A stretch of 64,000 bases of DNA from Lichenifustis flavocetrariae (GCF_026130545.1 NZ_JAMOIM010000006.1:124001-188000), one strand, 5' to 3'; shown: positions 51,663-62,345, counted from the first letter of the stretch. Program-made: numbers and translations. Notes: generated from the letters alone by a model not told the origin.

Positions 51663-52970
51663 ATGTCTCCATCGAGCGACATCGCCCAACGCGTGTACGA
51701 TCACACGTGGAAACTTGATCCGATCATCCGGTCCCTGCTCGATACGGATTTCTACAAGCTACTCATGCTGCAGATGATCTGGGGACTGCATCCCGAGGTC
51801 TCTGCGACCTTTTCCCTGCTCAATCGGAGCCGGACGGTCAGGCTCTCCGAGGAGATCGAGGAAAGCGAACTCCGGGCACAGCTCGATCATGCCCGGTCCT
51901 TGCGCTTCACCAAGAAGGAAATGATCTGGCTTGCCGGCAACAGTTTCTACGGACGGCACCAGATCTTCGAACCGAAATTCCTGGCCTGGCTCGCGCAATT
52001 CTCGTTGCCGCCCTATGAGCTGAAGCGTGAGGATGGCCAGTTCGTCCTGCATTTTCACGGGCGCTGGTGTGAAACCACGATGTGGGAGATTCCGGCGCTC
52101 GCCATCGTCAACGAATTGCGCTCGCGGGCGGCCCTGAAGCGCCTCGGCCAGTTCGAGCTCGATGTGCTCTATGCCCGCGCCAAGGCCAAGCTCTGGTCGA
52201 AGGTCGAACGGTTGCGCAATCTGCCGGGCCTGCGGATCTCGGATTTCGGCACGCGACGGCGGCACAGTTTCCTGTGGCAGCGCTGGTGCGTCGAGGCCCT
52301 CAAGGAAGGCCTGGGCGGCGCCTTCATCGGCTCCAGCAACGTGCTGCTCGCCATGAACAACGATCTTGAGGCCATCGGCACCAATGCCCATGAGCTGCCG
52401 ATGGTGCTTGGCGCCTTGGCGCGCGATGATCAGCAGTTGCGTTCGGCGCCCTACCGCGTGCTCGAGGACTGGCAGAAATATTACGGCGGCAACCTGCTGA
52501 TCGTGCTGCCAGATGCCTTCGGGACGCGCAGCTTTCTGCGGGACGCGCCGGACTGGGTGGCCGACTGGACCGGGGTTCGTCCCGATTCGGCGCCACCGAT
52601 CGAGGGGGGCGAGGAGATCATCGCCTGGTGGCGCCGTTGCGGCCGCGACCCGAAGGACAAGCTGCTCGTGTTTTCCGACGCGCTCGACGTCGATACGATT
52701 GAGGAAACGTTCCACCATTTCGAAGGACGCGTCCGGATGAGCTTTGGTTGGGGCACCAACCTGACGAATGATTTCGAAGGATGTGCGCCGAGCCCCAATG
52801 CGGCCCTCAAAGCGATTTCGCTCGTCTGCAAAGTGAGCGAAGTCAACGGCCGTCCGGCCGTCAAGCTTGCCGACAATCCCCGCAAGGCGACGGGCGACCC
52901 GGAGGAAATCGCCCGCTATCTGCGCGTCTTTGGCGACGCCGGGCGGGTCGAGCAGGAGATCCTCGTCTAG
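51663..52970 (+). CDS. pncB: Nicotinate phosphoribosyltransferase
   Basis: A 435-residue enzyme of the NAPRTase family from ATG 51663; the upstream open frame is not conserved. It joins nicotinate with PRPP, coupled to ATP, to form nicotinate mononucleotide in the Preiss-Handler route to NAD. Seen: [17 protein letters not shown] at the start, [53 protein letters not shown] (read in parts; the His is the phospho-acceptor), VFSDALDVD and [12 protein letters not shown]. All are standard. Its stop codon TAG is shared head-on with the stop of gtrA through the palindrome CTAG. Confidence 0.95.
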   Translation: MSPSSDIAQRVYDHTWKLDPIIRSLLDTDFYKLLMLQMIWGLHPEVSATFSLLNRSRTVRLSEEIEESELRAQLDHARSLRFTKKEMIWLAGNSFYGRHQIFEPKFLAWLAQFSLPPYELKREDGQFVLHFHGRWCETTMWEIPALAIVNELRSRAALKRLGQFELDVLYARAKAKLWSKVERLRNLPGLRISDFGTRRRHSFLWQRWCVEALKEGLGGAFIGSSNVLLAMNNDLEAIGTNAHELPMVLGALARDDQQLRSAPYRVLEDWQKYYGGNLLIVLPDAFGTRSFLRDAPDWVADWTGVRPDSAPPIEGGEEIIAWWRRCGRDPKDKLLVFSDALDVDTIEETFHHFEGRVRMSFGWGTNLTNDFEGCAPSPNAALKAISLVCKVSEVNGRPAVKLADNPRKATGDPEEIARYLRVFGDAGRVEQEILV

Positions 52971-53371
52971 CCGCTACCGGCTGTCGGTGGCCGGAACACC
53001 CAGAAGCGGGACAGGCAATAGCTGGTGGCGCTGCCCGCAAGAGTTGTGGCGACCGAGATGGCGGCGGGCTGCAATCCCGCTTTGGCGATCGCCCTTGCCA
53101 ATAAACCGGTACCGAGGGCACAGAAGATCTGGGCCGCGACATAGCGCGGAAGCGCATCCTGATGTCGATGCTGGCCGCCGAACGTCCAGGCCCGCTGCAT
53201 CGAATAGCTGACCAGAACCGTGACCGTGTAGGCCGCCAGCGTTCCCGCGAAGGCCGGTAACCCGCCCCGCAGCAAAAAGAAGCTCAGGCACCAGAACAGC
53301 AGGGCCGCGCCCACGCCGGTGATCAAGAAACGGACGGTCGTGCCTTGCAGGAGAGTGCGGGCATGTCTCAT
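52967..53371 (-). CDS. GtrA family membrane protein
   Basis: A 134-residue protein with four hydrophobic helices (about residues 14-36, 40-60, 77-98 and 105-124). [20 protein letters not shown] and [12 protein letters not shown] are typical of GtrA, a small family linked to transport or flipping of lipid-linked sugars. The start at 53371 avoids a non-conserved extension to 53407. It converges on pncB with overlapping stops (CTAG), and is divergent from the GH94 gene whose product is also concerned with glucans. No partner glycosyltransferase is adjacent. Confidence 0.8.
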   Translation of the reverse strand: MRHARTLLQGTTVRFLITGVGAALLFWCLSFFLLRGGLPAFAGTLAAYTVTVLVSYSMQRAWTFGGQHRHQDALPRYVAAQIFCALGTGLLARAIAKAGLQPAAISVATTLAGSATSYCLSRFWVFRPPTAGSG

Positions 53372-53481
53372 TTGTGGCGTCCGAGAGGTCTCACACCCCC
53401 TTTTCACATGGGGATGTTACTCGCTGCCGAACGACCTATGTTAGGCCGACAAACGGGTCATCGGCAGGAAGGTGACCCGCA

Positions 53482-56400
53482 ATGAGAGGTGGCATGGCCG
53501 AAACGAATCTGCGCGAGGCCCCTGCCTCGAACATCCCGCTTGCGGGCGCGGCAGCGTGTTTCGGTCTGGCCCTGGTTGCTGCCGGATCGCCGCCAACCCT
53601 TCTGAACGCGGTTGCAGCCCTTGTTTTGAACCTCGTGGCCCTGGTCGGACTTCACCGCACGCTGCTTGGACGAGCGCCCAAAACCGTATCGATCGTGGTC
53701 GACGCCTTGGTGATCGCCGCTGTGGTGATCGGACGGGAGCCCGCCGCCGCCCTTTGGTCGGCCCCGGGCGCCTGGCTCGACATGCTCCGTGTCACGCCGA
53801 TCGGAGCCGCTACGCTCCTCCTGTGTTATGGCGCGGCCGCGACCGTCGCGACCGTGCGGCTGCATCGTCACCTTGCGCTGCGCGAGCAGTTCGCGCTTCT
53901 CCTCGTCCCGGTGCTGTTCAACCTCGTGCTTGCCCTGGGGGCGGATGCGCTGACCCGGGGCCTCGGCCGCACCCTTCTGGCTGGGCTGCCATCGCCCGAC
54001 TGGCTGGCCGGCAGCGTCGGACGCGCTGTCCTGCTCATCGGCTTTCTCGAACTCCTGGCCGGTCTCCTGCGGATCCTCGTCGCCGGCCGCCTGTCCGGCC
54101 ATTGGCGGCTGCATGCCGTGTTGATCCTGGCCGCGCTGCTGGCCGCCGCGACGCCCGTCATCGCGACCCTGCCGGAGCCGGTCGCGCAGATGGGTGGGGT
54201 CGCGGGAGCGATCCTCTCCTTTTTGGCCGCCATCCTTTCCGCCGGGATCGCGCAAGCTGGTCTTTGGGCGATCGTCTATGTGGTGACCGGCCTGTCCATC
54301 GACTCGATCCATGGCACGCCCCCCATTCCGTCGAATGCCCGTAGCCATTGGCGCGCGGGGCTGGTCAAGGGCGGGATCTATGGCAGCGTCTTCATGGGCC
54401 TCTTGCTGGCCGTCGATGCGATCATCAAGGTCCCGGGTGTCACCGCTGTCGCGAGAACGATCCCGCTTCTCGCCGGCCCGCTGATCGGCGCCGCGCTGTT
54501 CCCTCTCGCTCAGACGATCATCGGCAGCGCCGATGGTACGCCACCCTTCTTTGGACGGCTCAAGGCCGCCTACAAGCGGCAGCGCGGCTACGCCCGCGGG
54601 CTGGTGGTCGGACTCGGTGTGGCCGTGGCGCTGACTGCCGGCCTTCCGGGCCAGGACGGTCTCGTTCGTTTCCTTTCCATGTTCGCCGTCGGAGCGCTCG
54701 CCTATGCCGGCGTCGACCTTGCGGCCGACACACTGCGGGTTTGGCGGGCGGAGCGGCGCTTTATACAGGACTGGCACGTCTATGCGCTTGGGGTGCTGCT
54801 CGGCGGCCTCGTCGGCGGGGCGCTCGGCTGGTACTTCGATGCGGTGCAGATCGGCGTCGTGGTGGCGAAATTCTTCGCCTATGTGGACCTCGACTATCGC
54901 GGCGTCGGACGCGCCGTTAATCCTTATGGAACGACGCCCCTGTTCAACAAATACGGCACGATCGATCTCGGTGCCGTGCAGGGAGGCGTACGACTGTTCT
55001 TTAACGAGTCGCTGGCCGGAACCATCAACTGGTCCATCGCGGCGCCCCTGTTCAGCGTCAACTTCTTCGTGCTGCTCGCCATTCTTGACCGGTCGCTGAC
55101 CCCTCTGAAACGCCTCTTCAGCGCCGCGGGATTCCAGAGCCTGGTCGAGCAGGCCGTCCGGGTGCTGGGGTGGGGCCTCTGGATGGCGCCCGTCATCAAC
55201 TCCTTCCTCCGCCAGTCGCCCGATCCGTCCTGGTACAACCAGGACGGCGCGATCCGCACCCTCGTGGCGACAGGCGCGGAGGTTTTCCTGCCGGCGCACG
55301 ATTTTCGTCTCTGGAGCCTCGCGGTCTTCACCGGCCTTCTGGCCTACGACTGGCTCCGCATCCTGATCTGGTTCGACCATATGGGGCTCCGGGTCGCGAC
55401 CCTCGTCAATCTCACCTTCATCGGTGGCGACCGGGTCGACGAAGCCGCGGCCCGCTTCACGGGCCATTCGGGGCGCACCCGCGTCATTCCGGATTCGATC
55501 CGCCGCTTCGCCACCTGGGCGCCGTTGATCATCCCGTTCTACATTCCGCGCAACGCCGAATGGGATCAGGCCTGGACGGGGGCCGAACAGATCCGGAACA
55601 ATCCCGGTGCGATCGCCGCACCCGTCTGGGTGGTATTCGCGGCCTATGCCGTTGCGGCCGTGCTCGGCGCCCTGGCCGGGGTGGCGGTCCATCGGGCCTG
55701 GCGCGGCCGAGTCCTCCCGCCGGGTCCCCAGGTGGCAGGCGTGCCGCAGACGCTTCTGGCGGGACGCGAAAGTTTCAGCCTCGCGAACGGCTTCATGCGC
55801 ACCGAACTCATGGCTGACGGCCGGGGCCATGCGACGGTGGAGGGTGCGGCGCGCGGCGGGGCGCCCCTCGACATCTCCCGCCAACCCGACGACGCGCTGC
55901 AGATCACCGGACCCTTCCTGATCATCGCCGACCAGGATGCGCCCGAGCCCTGGAGCCTCGGCTATGAGCCCATGCGGGTCGCAAGCGCCGATTATCGCCT
56001 CGCGCAACCCGAGCCGGGCTGCATCCAGCTTCACAACGGCGCGCATGGCGTGACCATGTCGGCCCGGATCAGTCTCGCCGACGATTCCTGCCTAGAGCGT
56101 TGGCGGATTGCCATCACCAACACGACCGCGTCAGCCAAGACCCTGCGGCTGACGAGCTTTCGTGAACTCGCGATGCACAATCCGGGCATCTACCTGCGTG
56201 ATCCGGATTTCAACGGCATGCATGTCGAAACCACGTTTCTGCGTGGCCTCAACGCGATCTTCGCGCGCAACCGGTTGCTCAAGAACAGCGTCGGGCACAT
56301 GTCGCACGAGACCGGCTTCCATGCCGTCCGGCTTGGCGAGGCCGCCGCGACCCTTGTGGGATACGAGGATTCACGTACCCGCTTTCTCGGGCCGGGCGGG

Positions 56401-59019
56401 ATCCGTCGGCCGAGCGGCCTTGAGCGCCACGCGCCCCGAAGCCCGAGCGACGAGGGGGCGCTTTACAGTTTCGACCCGGCCGCGAGCCTGACCGTGTCGC
56501 TCGAACTCGGCCCCGGGGAGCGGACCGAAATCGTCTACCTGACCGGCCATGCCATCGACGAGGCCGCCGCCGCGTTGATCGTGGCCCGTGAGATCGGGGT
56601 TAATCCGCTGAGCGAGGGCGAGTTGCGGAACGTGCTCTATCGGCAGCGCGCTCTCGATCCCGGCCTGGTACCGCCCGCCGAGACATGGCCGTTCCATTTC
56701 GCCGAACCTCACGTGCTCCATCTGACCGAAAAGACGCCGCGCCCTTGGGCTCATGTGATGGCGAACCCGCTCGGTTTCGGCACCGTCGTGTCGAACGAAG
56801 GTGAGGTGCATTCCTACATGGCGAACGAGCGCCAGAACGCGCTGACGCCGTTCCGCTTCGAATCGACGCCGACGGCTGTGCCGGGGCAACTCGTCTATGT
56901 GGTGGATCTCGAAACCGGAACGCCCCACACCGCAGGCTTTGTGCCCTACCGCCGCGAGGATGCCACTTACGATGTGACCTATGAGCTCGGGTCTGCCACG
57001 TTCCGCATGCAGCGGGGAGACATCGAGCTCGAACTCCGGGTCTTCGTGGTGCCGCTCGGGCGCTGCGATTGCCGCATCCTGACGATCCGCAACAATTCCG
57101 ATCACGCGAAGCGGTATCGCGTCGTTCCCTATTTCGACATGGTGCTCGACCAGAACGCGAGCGACAGCGTCGGCAAGCTCGAAGTGGTGCGCGACGAGGC
57201 CACCGAGGCCCTTCTGTTCTCCAACCCGAAGAACGATTTCCACCGAGGCTGGGCCTTCGCGGCCACGAGCCTGCAGGCGCCGATGGTCGAGACCGTGCGG
57301 GCCCGCTTCGTGGGCGGTGTCGGCCGCGACCTCGTCAATCCGGCCATGGTCGAAACCGGCTTCCCCGATGGAAGTGCCGCGGACGATGGGCGTCGTGTCG
57401 CGGCCTTCTGCGGCGAAGTCGATGTTCCGGCCGGTCAATCTCTCGAGGTCGCCATCGTGCTGGGCCAGACCGCCAGTCAGGAAGAGGCGCTCGCGGCCTC
57501 GAACCTGCGTGACCCCGTCGCCGCCCGGGCCGCCTACAGGTCGAGCCGGTCCTGGTGGGCCGAGCGGCTGGGCGGCATCCAGGTCGAGACCAACGATCCC
57601 GCCTTCGACCGGCTCGTCAATGTCTGGCTGCCCTATCAGGCGCTCGCGGCCCGGATCTGGGGCCGGACCGGACCCAACCAGCGCGGCGGCGCCTTCGGGT
57701 ACCGCGACCAGTTGCAGGATGTCCTGCCGTTCCTGTTCCTCGACCCCCATCTCGCAAGGCGGCAGATCGTGCTGCACGCGGCCCAGCAGTTCCGCGAGGG
57801 CGATACGCTGAAATGGTGGCACGTCGCGCCGGACGGCAAGACGGGCCTGGGTCAGCGCACCACCGCCTCGGACCCGCATCTCTGGCTTCCCTATGTCACG
57901 GCGCGCTATCTGGAGGCGACCGGCGACCGCTCGGTGCTCGACGAGGTCCTGCCCTATCTCGAAGCGCCCCGGTTGCCGCCCGGCTCGATCGACATGCTGG
58001 TCAACCCCAGCCCCTCACGCGAGACCGATACGCTGCTCGGCCATTGCCAGCGCGCCATCGACTACACGCTCGCCCGCATGGGCGCGCATGGGCTGCCGCT
58101 CGTGGGCTCCGGCGATTGGAACGACGGCATCGACGAGGCCGGCCGGCACGGCCGGGGCGAAAGCACGTGGCTGGCGTGCTTCCTGTACGATGTGCTGACC
58201 CGGTTCGGTCCGCAGATGGGGACCGGACAGGAGGCGGTCGCGGCCCGCTACGCGGAGGCAGCCGCCACCCTGAAGTCGGCGATCAACGGCGTCTGGCGGG
58301 GTGACCATTACACCTTCATGTTCAGCGACGACGGAGATCTCATCGACCGGCCGAGCATCATGACCTCAGCCTGGCCCGCCCTTTCGGGCGCCGCGGATGA
58401 CGGACGCGGCATTGCGGCCCTGGAAGCCGGTCTTCGGCATCTCGAACGCCAGGACCGTATTCTGCTCGTGACGCCGCCTTTCGACGAGAATTCGGACCCC
58501 TACCCGGGCCGCATTGCCGAATACCCGCCGGGCGTCCGCGAGAACGGTGGCCAATATACGCATGGAGCGACCTGGACGGTCGATGCCTTCATGCGGTTGG
58601 CCGAACAAGCCAAGCTGGACGGCATCGAGGAGGCGACGCGCCATTTCACCGCCCGTGCCGTGGATTGCTGGACCAAGATTTCGCCTATTGGCAAGACCGA
58701 GGGCGAGGCTCTTGCGATCTACGGCCTCGCGCCGCACCAACAGCCTGCCGACATCTATGACGGACCGGAATATGGCGGGCGGGGAGGCTGGAGCTGGTAT
58801 TCGGGCTCGGCCGCCCGCATGCTATCGGCCGCCTATGCGATCCTGGGCCTGCGCATGAAGGACGGGCAATGCCTTGTGCCGGATGACCTTTTCACGCCCA
58901 AGGGTCCCCTTGAGGTCAAGCGGCTCGTGGTGAACGGGACCGTGTACGAAGCCAAAGCCGAGAGCGCGAACTTGGGGACCGGCCACGGAGCGTCGAGGGT
59001 GGAAAACGTCGTGTCTTGA
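53482..59019 (+). CDS. Membrane-anchored GH94 protein, cyclic beta-1,2-glucan synthase-like C-terminal half
   Basis: A 1845-residue protein. Residues 1 to about 735 hold some fourteen hydrophobic helices. A first glycosyltransferase-36-type sandwich domain (FSLANGFMRTELMADGRGH) spans about 750-1060 and a second spans about 1070-1340 (LTEKTPRPWAHVMANPLGFG). The GH94 barrel follows: PNQRGGAFGYRDQLQDVLP, and GSGDWNDGIDEAG with the catalytic Asp1548, then GESTWLACFL. This double-sandwich plus GH94 order is that of the C-terminal half of NdvB/ChvB, where it controls ring size by phosphorolysis. The GT84 synthase part is absent; the membrane half is different. It may cleave or trim beta-1,2-glucan. 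GGAAGG precedes the ATG. Divergent from gtrA. Confidence 0.85.
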   Translation: MRGGMAETNLREAPASNIPLAGAAACFGLALVAAGSPPTLLNAVAALVLNLVALVGLHRTLLGRAPKTVSIVVDALVIAAVVIGREPAAALWSAPGAWLDMLRVTPIGAATLLLCYGAAATVATVRLHRHLALREQFALLLVPVLFNLVLALGADALTRGLGRTLLAGLPSPDWLAGSVGRAVLLIGFLELLAGLLRILVAGRLSGHWRLHAVLILAALLAAATPVIATLPEPVAQMGGVAGAILSFLAAILSAGIAQAGLWAIVYVVTGLSIDSIHGTPPIPSNARSHWRAGLVKGGIYGSVFMGLLLAVDAIIKVPGVTAVARTIPLLAGPLIGAALFPLAQTIIGSADGTPPFFGRLKAAYKRQRGYARGLVVGLGVAVALTAGLPGQDGLVRFLSMFAVGALAYAGVDLAADTLRVWRAERRFIQDWHVYALGVLLGGLVGGALGWYFDAVQIGVVVAKFFAYVDLDYRGVGRAVNPYGTTPLFNKYGTIDLGAVQGGVRLFFNESLAGTINWSIAAPLFSVNFFVLLAILDRSLTPLKRLFSAAGFQSLVEQAVRVLGWGLWMAPVINSFLRQSPDPSWYNQDGAIRTLVATGAEVFLPAHDFRLWSLAVFTGLLAYDWLRILIWFDHMGLRVATLVNLTFIGGDRVDEAAARFTGHSGRTRVIPDSIRRFATWAPLIIPFYIPRNAEWDQAWTGAEQIRNNPGAIAAPVWVVFAAYAVAAVLGALAGVAVHRAWRGRVLPPGPQVAGVPQTLLAGRESFSLANGFMRTELMADGRGHATVEGAARGGAPLDISRQPDDALQITGPFLIIADQDAPEPWSLGYEPMRVASADYRLAQPEPGCIQLHNGAHGVTMSARISLADDSCLERWRIAITNTTASAKTLRLTSFRELAMHNPGIYLRDPDFNGMHVETTFLRGLNAIFARNRLLKNSVGHMSHETGFHAVRLGEAAATLVGYEDSRTRFLGPGGIRRPSGLERHAPRSPSDEGALYSFDPAASLTVSLELGPGERTEIVYLTGHAIDEAAAALIVAREIGVNPLSEGELRNVLYRQRALDPGLVPPAETWPFHFAEPHVLHLTEKTPRPWAHVMANPLGFGTVVSNEGEVHSYMANERQNALTPFRFESTPTAVPGQLVYVVDLETGTPHTAGFVPYRREDATYDVTYELGSATFRMQRGDIELELRVFVVPLGRCDCRILTIRNNSDHAKRYRVVPYFDMVLDQNASDSVGKLEVVRDEATEALLFSNPKNDFHRGWAFAATSLQAPMVETVRARFVGGVGRDLVNPAMVETGFPDGSAADDGRRVAAFCGEVDVPAGQSLEVAIVLGQTASQEEALAASNLRDPVAARAAYRSSRSWWAERLGGIQVETNDPAFDRLVNVWLPYQALAARIWGRTGPNQRGGAFGYRDQLQDVLPFLFLDPHLARRQIVLHAAQQFREGDTLKWWHVAPDGKTGLGQRTTASDPHLWLPYVTARYLEATGDRSVLDEVLPYLEAPRLPPGSIDMLVNPSPSRETDTLLGHCQRAIDYTLARMGAHGLPLVGSGDWNDGIDEAGRHGRGESTWLACFLYDVLTRFGPQMGTGQEAVAARYAEAAATLKSAINGVWRGDHYTFMFSDDGDLIDRPSIMTSAWPALSGAADDGRGIAALEAGLRHLERQDRILLVTPPFDENSDPYPGRIAEYPPGVRENGGQYTHGATWTVDAFMRLAEQAKLDGIEEATRHFTARAVDCWTKISPIGKTEGEALAIYGLAPHQQPADIYDGPEYGGRGGWSWYSGSAARMLSAAYAILGLRMKDGQCLVPDDLFTPKGPLEVKRLVVNGTVYEAKAESANLGTGHGASRVENVVS

Positions 59020-59116
59020 TCAGGTGACGGTCTCGCCTTCTCGCCAGGCGGGTTCTTGGCGGCTCTCGCCGCGTTCAGGCGTTTGCATGCGCGGAAATCC
59101 ACACCATCTTGGCCAC

Positions 59117-61216
59117 ATGGGCGGCCTCACGCCGCACCGATTCGATCAGGAAGCGACCTTGCCAGACGAGATCAACCCGTTCTTCCAGACGTGGAACACT
59201 CCGTTCGGGGTTGCTCCCTTCCCGGACCTGCGCCCGGAACATTTCATCCCGGCCTTCGAACGCGGCATGGCCGAGCACGATGCCGACATCGACGCGATTG
59301 TGGCGAACGCGGAGCCGCCGAGTTTCGACACGGTGATCGTCCCATTGGAGCGAATGGGCGCGCTGCTCCGCCGGGTCAATGGCGTGTTCTGGAACCTGTC
59401 CGGCTCGAACACCAACGAGGCAATCCAAGCGGTCGAGCGCGAGATCTCGCCCCGCCTCGCGCGACACTATCAGTCGATCGCCGTCAATGCGGCGCTGTTT
59501 CGCAAGGTCGAGGCCGTCTGGAACGAGCGTGACACCCTCGCGCTCGATGAGGAACAGGCCCGCGTGCTCGATCTGACCTACGAGGGGTTCGTGCGCGACG
59601 GCGCCAAGCTCGATCCCGCCGATAAGGAGCGTCTGACCACGATCGTCGAACGTCTCGCCACGCTGGGGACGCAGTTCAGCCAGAACGTGCTCAGCGACGA
59701 GAAAAGCTACCGGCTTGTGCTCGACCCCGAGACCGATCTCGTGGGGCTTCCGCCGGCTCTTGTCGATGCGACCGCACAGGCCGCATCCGAACGCGGCCTC
59801 GACGGGCAACATATCGTCACCCTGTCGCGATCCCTCGTGGTGCCGTTCCTGCAGTATTCGAGTCGACGGGACCTGCGCGAAAAGGTCTTCGCGGCGTGGA
59901 TCCGGCGAGGGGAAAATGGCGGCGAGGCCGACAATCTCGCGATCGTGGCCGAGACCGTGAAGCTCCGAGCCGAGCGCGCGCGCCTGCTCGGTTTTGAGAC
60001 ATTCGCCGACTACAAGCTGCAGCCCGTGATGGCCAAGACACCGGAGGCCGTGCAGGCGCTGCTCGATCGCGTGTGGGAGCGCGCCCGCATCAGAGCCGAA
60101 CAGGAAGAGGTGGATCTGCAGAATGCGGTGCGGGCCGAGGGCGGCAATTTCACCATCGCGGCGCACGATTGGCGCTACTATTCCGAGAAGGTTCGCAAGT
60201 CTCAATACGACATCGACGAGGCCGAGCTGAAGCCCTACCTCGAACTCGGCAACGTCATCGCGGCCGCCTTCGACACGGCCCATAGGTTATTCGGCCTCAC
60301 CTTCACGGAGCGGCACGATATTCCGCTCTACCATCCCGACGTGAAGAGCTTTTCGGTTGCGGACCGTACTGGCCGGCATGTCGCCTTGTTCCTGGGCGAC
60401 TACTTCGCCCGGCCCTCTAAGCGCAGCGGCGCTTGGAATTCGTCGTTCCGCAGCCAAGAGCATATGGGCGTCGAGGACATCCGTCCGATCGTCGTCAATG
60501 TCATGAATTTCGCCAAGGGTGGCGATGGCGAGCCGACGCTGCTGTCGTTCGACGACGCCCGCACGCTGTTTCACGAATTCGGCCATGCGCTGCATACGAT
60601 GCTGTCTGACGTGACCTACCCGTCGATCGCTGGAACGAGTGTACCGCGCGATTTCGTGGAATTTCCGAGCCAGCTCTACGAACATTGGTTCATGCGCGAG
60701 GAGGTTTTGCGTCGGTTCGCCCTCCATGCTGAGACCGGTGTTCCGATGCCCGAGGAGTTGCTGGCGAGGGTGAAACGCGCCCGGAACTTCAACCAGGGCT
60801 TTTCGACCGTGGAATATTGCGCGTCGGCGATCGTCGACCTCGATTTCCATCTGCTGCGGGAAGATGAGATCACCGAACATTTCGATCCGGTCGCATTCGA
60901 GCGCCGCGTGCTCGACCGGATCGGCATGCCGAATGCGATCGTCATGCGGCACCGCACGCCGCATTTCACGCATGTCTTCTCCGGGGACGGCTATTCGTCC
61001 GGCTATTATTCCTATCTCTGGTCCGAAGTGCTCGATGCCGATGGGTTCGCGGCCTTCGAGGAGACGGGCGACATCTACGACCAGGAGACGGCCGACCGGC
61101 TCTATCGCTACGTGCTTTCGGCGGGAGATACACGGGAGCCCGATGAGGCTTACCGGCTGTTCCGAGGGCGGATGCCGAGCGTCGACACGCTGATCGAAAA
61201 GCGCGGCCTCGCCTGA
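59117..61216 (+). CDS. M3-family zinc oligopeptidase
   Basis: A 699-residue thimet-type metallopeptidase, with the start placed at ATG 59117 just before NPFFQTWNTPFGVAPFPDL; earlier ATGs are non-conserved. The zinc motif HEFGH is at residues 486-490 within DDARTLFHEFGHALHTML, and the third ligand Glu is in RDFVEFPSQLYEHW. The C-terminal SGDGYSSGYYSYLWSEVLDAD segment is a family hallmark. It resembles Dcp/oligopeptidase A and cleaves short peptides in the cytoplasm. It begins 97 bases after the GH94 gene and precedes the helicase gene by 34 bases. Confidence 0.92.
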   Translation: MGGLTPHRFDQEATLPDEINPFFQTWNTPFGVAPFPDLRPEHFIPAFERGMAEHDADIDAIVANAEPPSFDTVIVPLERMGALLRRVNGVFWNLSGSNTNEAIQAVEREISPRLARHYQSIAVNAALFRKVEAVWNERDTLALDEEQARVLDLTYEGFVRDGAKLDPADKERLTTIVERLATLGTQFSQNVLSDEKSYRLVLDPETDLVGLPPALVDATAQAASERGLDGQHIVTLSRSLVVPFLQYSSRRDLREKVFAAWIRRGENGGEADNLAIVAETVKLRAERARLLGFETFADYKLQPVMAKTPEAVQALLDRVWERARIRAEQEEVDLQNAVRAEGGNFTIAAHDWRYYSEKVRKSQYDIDEAELKPYLELGNVIAAAFDTAHRLFGLTFTERHDIPLYHPDVKSFSVADRTGRHVALFLGDYFARPSKRSGAWNSSFRSQEHMGVEDIRPIVVNVMNFAKGGDGEPTLLSFDDARTLFHEFGHALHTMLSDVTYPSIAGTSVPRDFVEFPSQLYEHWFMREEVLRRFALHAETGVPMPEELLARVKRARNFNQGFSTVEYCASAIVDLDFHLLREDEITEHFDPVAFERRVLDRIGMPNAIVMRHRTPHFTHVFSGDGYSSGYYSYLWSEVLDADGFAAFEETGDIYDQETADRLYRYVLSAGDTREPDEAYRLFRGRMPSVDTLIEKRGLA

Positions 61217-61250
61217 GGCTGCCCTTGCGGGTCGTGGATCGATCGACACC

Positions 61251-62345
61251 ATGAAATGGTCGCCCGAACAAGATGCGGCGCTCCAGGCCGTTTCGGCCTG
61301 GGCCAAACAGGCGGGTGGGCCGCAGATCTTCCGCCTGTTCGGCTATGCGGGCACAGGGAAGACGACGCTCGCCCGCACCATCGCCGAGGATGTGAGCGGC
61401 ACGGTCGCTTTCGGTGCCTATACGGGCAAGGCGGCGCTCGTGCTTCGCTCCAAAGGCTGTCGCGACGCCACCACCCTCCACAGCCTGATCTATCGCACCC
61501 GGGATGCCGAAACCGAGACCCCGACCTTCGTGATCAACAACGAAAGTGCGGCCTCGAAAGCGGACCTCATCATCATCGACGAATGCTCGATGGTGGACGA
61601 GGACCTCGGGCGCGATCTCCTGTCGTTCGGCACCAAGGTTCTGGTCCTGGGCGACCCAGCCCAGATTCCGCCCGTGCGCGGCGGCGGCTTCTTCACCGAG
61701 GCCGAGCCCGACGCCATGCTGCGGGAAGTGCATCGGCAAGCGGCCGACAACCCGATCATCCGCCTGTCGATGACCGTGCGGGAGGGCGGGCGCCTTGCGG
61801 TCGGGCAATATGGCGAGAGCCGCGTGATTCCGCGGTCGCAGCTCGGAGCCTCGACCGTGCTGCAGGCCGACCAGCTGCTGGTCGGCACCAATAAGTCACG
61901 GCGGGCCTACAATCGCCGGATGCGCGAATTGCTCGGCTTCGAACACCCGATGCCGGAGGCGGGTGAGAAGCTCGTCTGCCTGCGCAACGATAAGAAAAAA
62001 GGGCTGCTCAATGGTGGAACGTGGATCGTGGATAAGCTTCATGCCATGCGCGGGACCAAGTTGCGCATGAGCGTGATCCCAGAAGGAGAAGCTCAAGGTA
62101 AGGCGACACGCATCAGCGTGCTTCCGCTCATGTTCGAAGGCACGGATGAGGAGATCCCCTACGCGCTACGCAGGGAGTCGGATGAATTTGACTACGGCTA
62201 CGCATTGACGGTGCACAAGGCGCAGGGGTCGCAGTGGACCGACGTGGTCCTATTCGACGAGAGCTTCGCGTTTCGAGACCACGCGAGCCGTTGGCTCTAT
62301 ACTGGCATCACGCGCGCCAGTTCGAAGCTCACAGTCGTGATCTGA
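61251..62345 (+). CDS. RecD/Pif1-like ATP-dependent DNA helicase
   Basis: A 364-residue superfamily-1B helicase. Walker A GYAGTGKTT is at residues 31-39, motif II IIIDECSMVD near 104, and GDPAQIPPVRGGGFF near 134 (motif III). GYALTVHKAQGSQW and LYTGITRAS near the C-terminus are motifs V and VI. This compact form lacks the N-terminal domains of RecD2. Such proteins occur in many Rhizobiales and phages and act in DNA repair or replication restart. It is not phage-associated here by any visible sign. It follows the peptidase gene closely and is probably cotranscribed. Confidence 0.9.
   Translation: MKWSPEQDAALQAVSAWAKQAGGPQIFRLFGYAGTGKTTLARTIAEDVSGTVAFGAYTGKAALVLRSKGCRDATTLHSLIYRTRDAETETPTFVINNESAASKADLIIIDECSMVDEDLGRDLLSFGTKVLVLGDPAQIPPVRGGGFFTEAEPDAMLREVHRQAADNPIIRLSMTVREGGRLAVGQYGESRVIPRSQLGASTVLQADQLLVGTNKSRRAYNRRMRELLGFEHPMPEAGEKLVCLRNDKKKGLLNGGTWIVDKLHAMRGTKLRMSVIPEGEAQGKATRISVLPLMFEGTDEEIPYALRRESDEFDYGYALTVHKAQGSQWTDVVLFDESFAFRDHASRWLYTGITRASSKLTVVI

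Noticed and set aside
53458-56046. 862-codon minus-strand frame opposite the GH94 gene
   Set aside because: Composition is Arg/Glu/Gly-rich without motifs. The plus strand encodes clear membrane helices and sandwich domains over the same bases.
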